Below, piece by piece: positions 51,784-61,329 of a DNA stretch of 64,000 nucleotides (position 1 is its first letter; each line of letters starts with the position of its first letter). The notes under the pieces are model-generated. The model was not told where the DNA came from and made no database searches. It worked only from the letters and a program-made list of their open reading frames with translations. The stretch covers positions 16,574,354 through 16,638,353 of the forward strand of contig CM020620.1 of the NCBI GenBank assembly GCA_009829735.1. The letters run 5' to 3'. This stretch comes from Pyropia yezoensis. Its lineage: Eukaryota; Rhodophyta; Bangiophyceae; Bangiales; Bangiaceae. The translations under genes were made by a program, and so were the position numbers.

Positions 51784-54700
51784 ATGGGCGACCTCTTGAG
51801 ACGCCGTCCACAGCGACTGCAGTGGCTGTCATGTTTGCGCCGGGGGATGTCGGCGACACTTCTGCTGTGTTCATCGGCACCATTTGCCCCTGCTCTGCTT
51901 GTCTTCCTCGTGCTAACTTTGTGCCGCGGTGTCCACGCGGGAACCGGTACCGACAGCAAGCCGCCGGCTGCTGTTGCGGCAGCTTCAAGTATGCACTTCG
52001 TTCTGGCGTCAGACTTGGCTTCGGTGGACAAGTTGGACCCTTCCGCTCGAGGCACCACCTCCCGTTCATATCAGACTCAGTCGGCGTCGATGGAGTTTGT
52101 GTCGGCATGCGAGATTGCTGACGCGGATGGCCCGCTGCGTGATGCGCGTTTGCCAGCGCAGCAGCGTGGAAGCTCTGGTCCGCATGTACGGGAGGGGAAC
52201 TACCATGGGTGGGTAAGCGGTCCCGGTCCTGGGCGGGGAAAGGGACGCACGGTCAAGGTGCGAGATCGTGCGCGGGACGTCCTCACGGTGGTCCTGTGCA
52301 CGGAGCTAAACCGCAACCTGCGGAAGCACTTCGACGACGGCGGAATTGCAACGCGTGCGCTGTCAGGTTTAAGGCCCTTAAGAAGCTCCCTCAAGTCGGT
52401 GACAGACAAGGCGCTCCGGCAGCGCGCGTGGTGGATGGGGCGCAGCGGCTCGATTGGCGTCCTGCTCCACATGGGCACTTCTCGGTCGCGTCTCGACAAG
52501 CACCGGCTGCCAAGCTACGCCATCAATGTCACACGGGGCGTCACTGGGCAGTTGAACGTCTCGTGCAGCGGGCCAGAGAAGTGCTTGGACGAGTGCGGGT
52601 GCGACTTTGCCGCGGACATGGCGGCGGCGCTGGAGGCTGTGCGAGCGGCGACAGCTTTGTCTATGGCGGAGGTATTCACAGTTCTGGAGACGTCCGTGCG
52701 GCATGAGGCCCTGACAGTCGGTACTGCTGTGCCATATGGCAAGTCGCTATCCGTCGTGCGTAGCGGGACAGGCAGCTGGCCGTTCGCCGTTGTGCGCAAG
52801 ACCGTAGCTGGGCGATGGATCTGTATCGCGTGCCCTGTTGCGGACGGCGAGTGCGGGCACCGCGTGGCTGCTGCTGGGGCTGCTGATGCTCTCCAAGATA
52901 CAGACGACGACGACGACGGCACGTCGCGGTACCAGTTTCCTGACGACGGACCGGACGAGGAGGATGTTCTCCCTGGTAAGGCGGGAGAGCAAAGCTCCAG
53001 GTACCGGCTGGTGCACGCCTCGCGCCTGCCGCGTGACTTGGTTCCTCCCAACTCAGCCCAGCAAGCCAACACGTCGTTGGTGTTGGCGGCGTCAACGGGG
53101 ATATCCGTTGAGTACCGGGCTCCAGCGGCGTGCCCTTTCTGCAGCTGTGGACCTGTGCAGGGGAAAGAGCCCACCCCGCACTACTGTCGTGTCGAGTTTG
53201 CAGACGGAAGCATAGACGCCAAGGTGTACTCGTGGCGATGCCCACGCTGCCGCTATCGCGTCATGATAGACGGCCGAGACGAGGGGCTTGTGTTTTCTTC
53301 TCCCTTCACTGCTTACTCGGAAGCATTCCTCTTTGAGCTCGCGGTCAACCTATCGCGCAACGGCTCCTCTCTGCGATCGTCGGCGGACTTGCGGTGTGGC
53401 TTTAGCGAGTTGTCTGCGCCCTTTAAGTACCGATCGCCCTCTGGCCGGTTGCGCTCGCTCACTACTTTGAGAAAGGCTCTCGTTACGTACCTGGAGCTGG
53501 CAATCAAGGGCTTGCCGCGGGATGTGTCCACCTGCCGGACGTGCGCCCGCCCAGATGGCAGCCTCGCCGTCGTCTGCTTCGACGGCCTTCAGCTTGGGTA
53601 CAAGGTGAAGTACAAGAAGGCATTTGTACGCCCAGCTGTGCGCACCGGCGCCATCCCTCGAGCGAGCGTGTACGCGCACGTGGTCCGTGACTTGTCTACT
53701 GCGAAGGCATTGGGGTCCATTCTCAAAGTATCGAAGAGCGAGTCCGCCAAGGACAAGTCGGTAACGACAATCACCGCCTTGCGTGGGTGGGTTATGGCCG
53801 TGAGAGTCCTGTGGGGCGATCCGCCGGACCCCGACAAGCCGGAACTGTCAAAGAATACAAAGAAGAGTACGCCTGCTGGTGAGCGTGGCTGGGACGCTGC
53901 TGCAGATGGTGGCGTGCGACCTGAGCTCACCCACTTTCTTGGCAAGGTTTTTTGCTGCTGCCCCGTCGCTCGAGAGCTGTGTATTGAGATTGCTGGAGCT
54001 TCTGCGGACCTGCGGCGCCGCATTCCGCAAGATCTTCGCCAGCGCATTCTAGGCATGGTTGCGCATGACCCTAATGACGATGTGGACGGTGCAGCCGTTG
54101 AGCCGGCACGCGTCCGCAGGCAGGAAAGGGCCGCTTTCGACGGGACGGCACATGTTGATGGTGCCAGATCTGCAGTCGCAGGCGAGCTTACTGACCAAGC
54201 TGCCGTCGGTCTTACTGTCGGCCCAGCCTTCCCCGACAGCTCCAATGATAACGACGGAAGCGATGGCAGCGAGGCATCAACAGAGATGGAGGACTCGGAC
54301 GACGAGCTTACCTCCGCGGACGACCGCATCTCTGTCACGGGTGAGGCCGGTGATGACGAGCCGGGCGGGGTATGGGACAAGTCGGCGCCGCTGCTGCACT
54401 ACGCGGAGCTCTTCAAGGAACGGGCGCTGGCCGACTCAGGAGGAGCGGCAGAAGAGCAGGCCGAGCAGGACCGTGTCCTGCGCCTGCAGCCATCTATACC
54501 GACAACGGCAGCGGCGTCGCACAATATCATCAACTTTGTGCGGGCTGTCGCCGTGGATCCCTTTACCCTTTGGGCACCCGGTGGCAAGTGGGACGCCGTG
54601 AACGCGTTGATCGAGACGCTCGACTCACCCTTTTACACGTCCGAGGCGCTTGCGGCCGTGCTGGATGACGACGCTCTGCGTGAGCTGCGCCTCTTGCGAG

Positions 54701-55689
54701 ACGCGACAGCCTGCTTGGGACCGGCGTTCGCAGCTGATCGTACTATCCGCGCAGCGTTCTCTGGAGTGCTTTCGGCCCTGAAAGCGGCAGGGGACGCATA
54801 TGACACGTTTGTGGCGACCAACGAGATGTTGCACGAGGAAAGCGATGCGGACAGCGACGACAGCATCAACCAGGGCTCCGAGCGAGTGTGGACTAAGGAG
54901 GCCATGGCGAGTGCCCACCCATCCGAGACGTTCTCCCCGTCGCAGTACGCCACCACGTGGCTGAAGGCACCGGCGACTGTGGAGTCCTACCGGGCGGCGT
55001 ACTCAACGTCGCCACGCTTGCAGCGTGAGGGTCTCTACCTGGAAAGTGGAGTGTGGGCACCTAGCTTCCCCATTGTGCGGCCAACTCCGAATTTTGAGGG
55101 GGACGCAGCGGCGGCTACCGACGAGCCGGACTGCAGTCACTTGATGGGGCGGGAGAACAAGTACACCGGTGGCACATTTGGCGCTTTCTGCACGTGTGCG
55201 CACCCAAAGTGCGTCGGGGTGGTGGTGCTGGACGGGTCGGAAGGGCAGCGGATGCCCATAGAGTTCATAGTGCAGCGCTTAAAGACGCTGCCTGAGGTGG
55301 TGGTCTACGACTTTTCTTGTGCCACCCTCAAGACGGCGCTCTGTCGTCTGCCGTACGTGGGTCGCACCGTGCGCTTCCTCGTGGACCGCTTCCACTGGAG
55401 GAAAAACCATGTCATGTGCTCCAAGGGAATGAACCCGGACTCTTACTCGTCCATGGAGGGTGTCAACACGTCCTCGTCCGAGGAGCGGAACGCGCTCTCC
55501 CGGCGTCAAGAGCACCACCTCCGTCTGATGAAGCAGGACAACTTCATTATCTTCACCACCTACCAGCAGGCGCTCTCTAACGTTATTGCGATGTATCGCG
55601 ACGAGGAGACCAGCCTGACGCCCTGCAGGTGGCCGCGATGGTACCGAGAGCGCTTTGTAGACACGGTAGGAAACACCGAGCGATATTGA
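51784..55689 (+). CDS. KDZ-superfamily (Zisupton-like) transposase
   Basis: 1301 codons, one open frame, ATG 51784. A SWIM-like zinc finger is at C347-C350-C357-H359 (ICIACPVADGECGH). Further Cys clusters (CPFCSC at 450-455, RCPRC at 486-489) resemble the Cys-rich domains of KDZ proteins. The nuclease core shows CFDGLQLGY (D600), VVVYDFSC (D1176), VDRFHWRKNHVMCSKGMN (from 1200) and NTSSSEERNALSRRQEHH (E1233/E1234), a typical KDZ ending. An acidic insert (about 818-850) and a hydrophobic stretch (about 22-50) lie outside the core; the latter is odd for a nuclear protein, and a downstream start or missed intron is possible. KDZ enzymes move large DNA transposons. No terminal repeats were found. 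The Ulp1-type gene 4.5 kb away on the other strand may belong to the same element. Confidence 0.8.
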   Translation: MGDLLRRRPQRLQWLSCLRRGMSATLLLCSSAPFAPALLVFLVLTLCRGVHAGTGTDSKPPAAVAAASSMHFVLASDLASVDKLDPSARGTTSRSYQTQSASMEFVSACEIADADGPLRDARLPAQQRGSSGPHVREGNYHGWVSGPGPGRGKGRTVKVRDRARDVLTVVLCTELNRNLRKHFDDGGIATRALSGLRPLRSSLKSVTDKALRQRAWWMGRSGSIGVLLHMGTSRSRLDKHRLPSYAINVTRGVTGQLNVSCSGPEKCLDECGCDFAADMAAALEAVRAATALSMAEVFTVLETSVRHEALTVGTAVPYGKSLSVVRSGTGSWPFAVVRKTVAGRWICIACPVADGECGHRVAAAGAADALQDTDDDDDGTSRYQFPDDGPDEEDVLPGKAGEQSSRYRLVHASRLPRDLVPPNSAQQANTSLVLAASTGISVEYRAPAACPFCSCGPVQGKEPTPHYCRVEFADGSIDAKVYSWRCPRCRYRVMIDGRDEGLVFSSPFTAYSEAFLFELAVNLSRNGSSLRSSADLRCGFSELSAPFKYRSPSGRLRSLTTLRKALVTYLELAIKGLPRDVSTCRTCARPDGSLAVVCFDGLQLGYKVKYKKAFVRPAVRTGAIPRASVYAHVVRDLSTAKALGSILKVSKSESAKDKSVTTITALRGWVMAVRVLWGDPPDPDKPELSKNTKKSTPAGERGWDAAADGGVRPELTHFLGKVFCCCPVARELCIEIAGASADLRRRIPQDLRQRILGMVAHDPNDDVDGAAVEPARVRRQERAAFDGTAHVDGARSAVAGELTDQAAVGLTVGPAFPDSSNDNDGSDGSEASTEMEDSDDELTSADDRISVTGEAGDDEPGGVWDKSAPLLHYAELFKERALADSGGAAEEQAEQDRVLRLQPSIPTTAAASHNIINFVRAVAVDPFTLWAPGGKWDAVNALIETLDSPFYTSEALAAVLDDDALRELRLLRDATACLGPAFAADRTIRAAFSGVLSALKAAGDAYDTFVATNEMLHEESDADSDDSINQGSERVWTKEAMASAHPSETFSPSQYATTWLKAPATVESYRAAYSTSPRLQREGLYLESGVWAPSFPIVRPTPNFEGDAAAATDEPDCSHLMGRENKYTGGTFGAFCTCAHPKCVGVVVLDGSEGQRMPIEFIVQRLKTLPEVVVYDFSCATLKTALCRLPYVGRTVRFLVDRFHWRKNHVMCSKGMNPDSYSSMEGVNTSSSEERNALSRRQEHHLRLMKQDNFIIFTTYQQALSNVIAMYRDEETSLTPCRWPRWYRERFVDTVGNTERY

Positions 55690-58600
55690 TCATAGAACGC
55701 TTCTTTCAATGTCATCACTGTGGCCATCATTGCGGGGTTGATGCAACAGGCGCAGCATATTCCGTAGACAGTAACCAGTGCCACGAGCACATCCGCCTCA
55801 AGCAACCCCATGCACGCCTACCCGACCCCCCCGTCAATAATGCAGCTTCAAGCGGTCCCCAGCACCCACGCCTGTCACCTTCTTCCCCTCCGGCCCGGAC
55901 CACCATTCCGCGCAACACCCTCTACGGGACGTGCCCCCAAGAAAAATTGTAGTGACAACGAGAAAGAAGCCGATGCCAACGGTGTAGCAGGGTGCTGCAG
56001 CAGGCTCTCCCAGCGCTGCCCCCAGCGGTTTCGTTACGCCGGGCGGCTCATCAAGTCCATCACTTTGAGTACCTACCACCCCCGTCGACTGCCGTCAGGG
56101 CTTCTTGCACAGCCAGAGCGGGCGGGTAATGGAAGGGCGACGGAGAGGGTTACCGCACCGGGCAATGCAGCAACAATAACCGCTTTTATGAGAGGAAGGA
56201 GAGGTAGAGTCGACGTCGGGGACAACACCAGACGCAAAAGCGAGCTGCCCCGCTCTCCCGACAAGCCTATGGCCAGCCGCCGGACCAGAGTAGAGGCGGC
56301 AGTCATACCGTCGAGCGTCCCAGCTTACATGGGAGCCGCAGTAACCTGTCACTCCGGTAGAGCAGCGGCAGCGGTGTCGGCGAACAGCGCCGCCGGAAGG
56401 GTGCGCCATAGTCAGTGGCTGGCGAGTTTGGCGGGCGGCGGGGGTGGCGCAAGGCAGGTACGGTGGCCACGATGGTGAGGCCGTGGGGCACCCGCGCTTG
56501 CAGCTGCGGATACAGGATCTAGGAGCCGTTGAGCTGCCGGCACAGCTAGTGGTTGACCTAGTGACTAGGCCGACGTGGGCGAGCGGAAGGCTCAGTCGAG
56601 GGGCGGCGGCCATGTCGGCGAAAACGCCGGGTAGCAGGAGCTGCCAAGGCCAGCGCCAGCCCTGGATGCGAGAGCGGGGACCCCGGCAGGCTGCAGACTC
56701 AGAGGCGGAGGGACCCACCGCCAGCGACAGTCCCGCAGATAGCGGTGGCAGGGGCGGCCGACGGTCGCCGTGGGTGCGGGGCTGGCCGCAGCGAGTAGCC
56801 CCGACAGCGGGGCGGGAGGTGATGCGGTCGGTACGGTGCATGGTGTGAGACCGACGAGACAGCTGGCGCTGCTCGAAAGCACGGCTGCAGACCACCTCCG
56901 CAACAGACATTACGCGACTGCCCCAAGTCCAACACTTCCTGGTTGCACGGAGTTACTAGGGTACTGCGGTCGTACGGGGAAGTTTTTGTGAAAGTGCGAC
57001 AGATGCTCCAATAGAACGCTTAGTGTCACTGCGTAAGCCATCCCCATCTGAAACCTCCACAGATAGAAGGGCGGGTGCCTGGTGGCCGCGCGCTCCGCCC
57101 GACGACTGCCCGACAATGGCTTCCGCTCAGGCGCGTGACGTGCAAGAGCTGACCAAGAGAAACGGATCCCGGCGATGACGCACAGCAGGCATCTGCACAA
57201 AGAAGCGACCCAGAGTTCGAGCCGCGCAGAGCTGCTGGGAAGGGCACGCCGTGAGATCTTCTTACCCCAATGGATTCGGCACTCCGGGTCATGGTCGTGG
57301 CACTGAGACACAGCAAGTGGCATTACATGGTACCTGTGGGGGGTGCGATACCGCCCAGCCACTGCGTGGGCCAGGTAGTCCCACGTAACTTTACCCTGTG
57401 GCGTCTGGACGCAGGATGGACCTGTTGGCTGCTCCAGGTAAGAAGCCAAGTGTGACGACCAGCACCCAGCGGGGTGACCCCCACCCCGTCCGCGCCGCAC
57501 TTACGCACCCCCAACCCGATCCCCTTTTCAGGAGGAACTCCCTGCACCGACACCCGCTGCTGCAGTGGCAGCCTTCCCAGTCACGTCCCCCGCGGCTCTC
57601 ACCGGCCGCCGCTTCTGCGTGACCCTCGTCCCAGGCATGTCGTCCACCCCTGCGGCAGTGGTTCCCGTCCCTGCCCAATCGCCCTCCGTCTGCCAAAACC
57701 ACGTGTCCGGGTGGCCTGACGGCACGAGCCTGAGACCTGATCGCCTTCTCCAGTACCGGCATTCCCCCAAGTCTCTCACCGCAGGAAACATGTGGTCAAC
57801 ACTGAGATGTTATGTCTTGCTCGAGTTCTACTGACTCGACTCACCAGCTGCTACTGGACATTCTAAATCACGCTGCATGTGCCGCTCCCATCACCGAGGT
57901 GTAAACCAGAAGCTGTGCAGCTCCACAGTGACACTCTCGTTCCTTGGCCCTCCAGAGTCAGCGCGGTTGAGAAAGACCATGTCGTAACGCTACCGGTACA
58001 GGGCCTGCTCGCTCTCCGAGGGGTACATCCCCTTCCTCGCCGTCATCGGCCGCTCTGCTCCACGGGGTGGTGGCTCGTGTCGTAAAATAGCTCGCGCACA
58101 ACTGTCGACGTGGCAACTCTGAATGATAATGACGGGGGCTACATTAAGTGTCTCCCGAAACTGTGCAACGTAAGATGCATCCATGTTCAATACCACGCAT
58201 GAGATGGGAGTGCAAAACATAAGCCCATTGCATGGCAACGCTTGTCAATTGTCCCGAGACGCCCCGACGACTGTCCTGAGAGGCGAGACTGTTATAGCCG
58301 TCGGAGAGCCCCGCCCTACCGTTGCGCGTGTGTCTCCTGCGCGTGTCTCAGTGGCTGCCATTCCATGGTCGCGGGCATTGCCCCACCGCGGCCGCAGCAC
58401 GGGCCGTCCGCCGCAGGCCCTACTGCCCGCCGCAGACGCTGCGGCGGTGGCGATGGGCATGGCGCGGCGTTCATGCTGACGACCGCCATGCCTGGTTGGG
58501 CGCCAGCCGACCGCCTCCGCCGCCGCCACCCTCGCCGTCAGCCGCCGACGGTGGCCGCGGCGCTGCCGGCGTTGGAAGCTGCCGCGTTGGTGCTGCTTGG

Positions 58601-58786
58601 CGGTGGTGCGCGGTCGTGCCGCGGTTTATCCTCCCTTGTGCTGCGATGGGTCATGGCGGGGATTGCGGCGCCACCGGCACGGGCGCAGCGGCGGGCGTCG
58701 GTTACAGCGTCCGCCACAGGATGAAAGGGGACGGTCGCACAACCGCTCATGTGTACCACTTTGACCATGCCGTCGCGTGCGCCCTC
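55690..58786. other. No recognisable gene
   Basis: Short unrelated frames on both strands (for example 56095-56910 minus and 58322-59050 plus), all compositionally biased. Nothing matches a known domain. If the KDZ element extends to the Ulp1 gene, this is its interior. Confidence 0.35.
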
Positions 58787-60030
58787 GCCGGCGCGTATGT
58801 CAGCCCCAGGCAGCTGCGGCAGCGCTCCGCGCGCAGCTTCGGGCGCACGGAAGCCGTCGCGCGTCGCTGCCGCTGGCGCCGTGGCTGCTGCTATCCGCCC
58901 CACCGACTGAGGCAGCTGCTGCTGAGTGTGATGGGGTGGACTACATTGGCGCATCACCCGGATGCGCAAGCAAAGAAGGCGTGTGCACTGATGGGACTGC
59001 GACTCCAGCAGCTGCCGCCGCTCCCGCGGCTGCAGCCGCCGCCGCTATAGCGCCCCTATTCTGCTGGTCGCCCTGGTGTGAGTGGGCATCCTGGTGTGCG
59101 CCGATTAGGTGCGCCGCCCGGCCGCAGAGGCGGCCGGTTTGTGCACCTTTGTGGGGGGTTTCGGCTCCCCCTCTTTCTGCGGCTGCGGGTGTTTGCACTG
59201 TAGCGGCTCTTTAATCGTTTGACAGCCTGATATGCGTCATATTGTTGGTGTGGAAGGACGTGGTGCGCCGCCCGGCCGCGGAAGCGTCGACGGCTTGCAG
59301 GTTTGTGTTTGTCACTGCTCGCAAGCGCTTATTCGGCTGCCACCGCTGGCGATGTAGCGGACTTCTACCGTTGGCCGCCAAGTTGTGGATGGGGTTGCTG
59401 GCGTGCACCATCGTGGTGCGCCGACCGGCCGCCGACGCGGCGGCAGTACCAACTTAGTAGGGAGGGAGCGGTTCCTTCATTTTATGCGGCTGCCGCCGCT
59501 GCTGCTGCAGCGCCTGTTTGCCTTTGCTGACCTAGTGTGGGTGGATTGCTGGTGAGCGCCGAATGGGTGCGCCGCCCGACTGCGCAAGCGGCACCGGCTA
59601 GATCTTTATAGTGGTGCGTGCGGCTGCTACCTTTTCTGCGGCTGCCAGCTCGGCAGCTGATGCGGTTTTTGCCGTTGGTCGCCCTCGCATTGGCGGCGGT
59701 GCTCGTGTGCTCCACGGTTGCGCTTAACTCTTGGGCGTGAGTCGTGGAGGCGCACATGTTTGCGGAGGTTGCGGCTGCGAGGTGAAACGCCGCTGCCGCC
59801 CCTGCTCCCGCATTTTCTGTTGGTCATGGGTCGGCGTCGTGCGTGCTGGGTTGCTCGATTAAACGACTGTTGTGCCCCATCTGGCGGCAAAAGCGGTGGC
59901 AGGTTGCACGTTTGTGAGGGTATGCGGCTGCTGCCCCGTCTGCGGTTGCCACCGTTTCCCTTCAGTGCCTAATTACCGGGTGCAGGTGTGGTCGCCGGAA
60001 GGTACCACTAGGGTGCACATCCTGGCGGCA
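58787..60030 (+). repeat. Degenerate tandem array, period about 153 bp
   Basis: Box GGTGCGCCGCCCGGCCGC or a variant starts at 59108, 59262, 59415 and 59566 (spacings 154, 153, 151). Weaker units begin near 58787, 58949, 59720 and 59873. Within units the order is conserved: the GC box, GGTTTGTGTTTGTC-like sequence, GCGGCTGC words, TGTAGCGG-like sequence. Units are strongly diverged, so the array is old. No conserved reading frame runs through all units. Confidence 0.7.
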
Positions 60031-60177
60031 GAAGATGTGGTGGCGAACATCTATGTGAGGGATAGAGCACTCGGTAGTGCCCACATGTTGTATACTCTTC
60101 ATGTTGGCACCTCAGTCGAGCGGCCAAATCATAACTCTTGCTTGAGACATATATGAAGCGTAATTTCTAGGGCAAAG
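60031..60177 (-). other. 3' flank of the Ulp1-type gene
   Basis: AT-richer sequence with no further feature. Confidence 0.3.
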
Positions 60178-61293
60178 CTAAACTAACGCGCACGACGCGA
60201 CCATCCTCGCCTCTTCGTATACTCTCCCACGGAGAAGCACGTACCGAACCATGGCGAGACGCAAGAGGTCCCCATCGACAGCGAAGCGGTTCAGATTCAG
60301 GCCCAAGGCGGCGCACTGCACGCGGGCAAAAGCGAACGCCCCGCAGTTATAGCCGTCACTTTGCACGACGTTGACACACGAGTCAATATCCCAAGAAGGT
60401 GAGGGCGGCCTGTCACCATGAGAAAGCCCGCGCTCCTTGTAGTGCAAAACAGCGTTGCCCAGGAGCACAGCACGCTCAACGGCCAGCGCCTTCTCGTCGC
60501 TAGGCGGGCCCGTCAAGGAGTCGCAGACCGTCACCTTATGCTGGACGACGTTCACGATGATGGCCACCCAGTGGTTGTTGCAAAGGTTGACAACCATGGC
60601 GACGGCGTCACAGTCTCCTGCCTGGGCAGCAATCTCGCCAGCCGCCACAACAGCAGCCCCTTGGGACACAGGATGAGTTGAGGTGGTGCGCAAGATGGCG
60701 GCAGACTGCGCGGTGAGCATAATGTAGAGCTTGGGAAGAGACTGGGTCACGCGCAACTCCACCAGTGCAGCGTCAATGAGCCCATTTGTCATCCACTCTG
60801 CCTGCGCCCCAAGCACCACGTCGCCGTACGTGATCGTCTGTCCGCCATAAAGGCGGCCGCCGGTGGCCTCTCCACTCGGGTGGGTACCTGCCTTGTAGTA
60901 GCGCCAGGCGTTCTCCCCAAACCTGTGACGCCCCAGCATGCTCCTCACGTCCAGCGCGGCTTCTTTCATGGACGTCGCCGGCGACAGCAACGGGCCAAGT
61001 CCCGGCGCAAAAGCGCCTTCGTCACCCGATAGCGCGCCCAGCCACTTGAAGCATCTTCGAGCGCTACCAACTCTCTCGTTGTAACTGTGGGCGCGCATCA
61101 CGGTCCCCAGACCAGCATAGGAGATACGCATGGTCGGATGGTTGGAGCACTTGATGGTCACGGCGGCAGATCCATCGACATGCGCCACGCCTATTGGGAA
61201 GAGATCATAACAGCTTGAAATGATGTTGCGTGGCAGGAGCACAGGGAGCTCCTCTTCCACTAAAGCAACACCATCCGGCTGGGACGTCGTCAT
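60178..61293 (-). CDS. Ulp1/SENP-type cysteine protease (peptidase C48)
   Basis: 371 codons from the first ATG (61293, MTTSQPDGV) to TAG 60178. The frame is open upstream to a TAG at 61330-61332. Residues about 165-330 are the catalytic domain: EWMTNGLIDAAL opens it, H241 in NNHWVAIIVN, D258 in VTVCDSL, Q311 and C317 in QSDGYNCGAFA. The complete His-Asp-Gln-Cys set is present. Such enzymes process SUMO-like modifiers; copies carried by transposons are common in plants, algae and fungi, including KDZ-type elements. It lies convergent with the KDZ transposase and in the same frame as the 61330-63558 reading frame, so it may be the C-terminal part of one larger protein. Confidence 0.75.
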   Translation of the reverse strand: MTTSQPDGVALVEEELPVLLPRNIISSCYDLFPIGVAHVDGSAAVTIKCSNHPTMRISYAGLGTVMRAHSYNERVGSARRCFKWLGALSGDEGAFAPGLGPLLSPATSMKEAALDVRSMLGRHRFGENAWRYYKAGTHPSGEATGGRLYGGQTITYGDVVLGAQAEWMTNGLIDAALVELRVTQSLPKLYIMLTAQSAAILRTTSTHPVSQGAAVVAAGEIAAQAGDCDAVAMVVNLCNNHWVAIIVNVVQHKVTVCDSLTGPPSDEKALAVERAVLLGNAVLHYKERGLSHGDRPPSPSWDIDSCVNVVQSDGYNCGAFAFARVQCAALGLNLNRFAVDGDLLRLAMVRYVLLRGRVYEEARMVASCALV

Positions 61294-61329
61294 GGCAGCG
61301 GGCTCGATGACTGCTCCCCTCACCACAGC

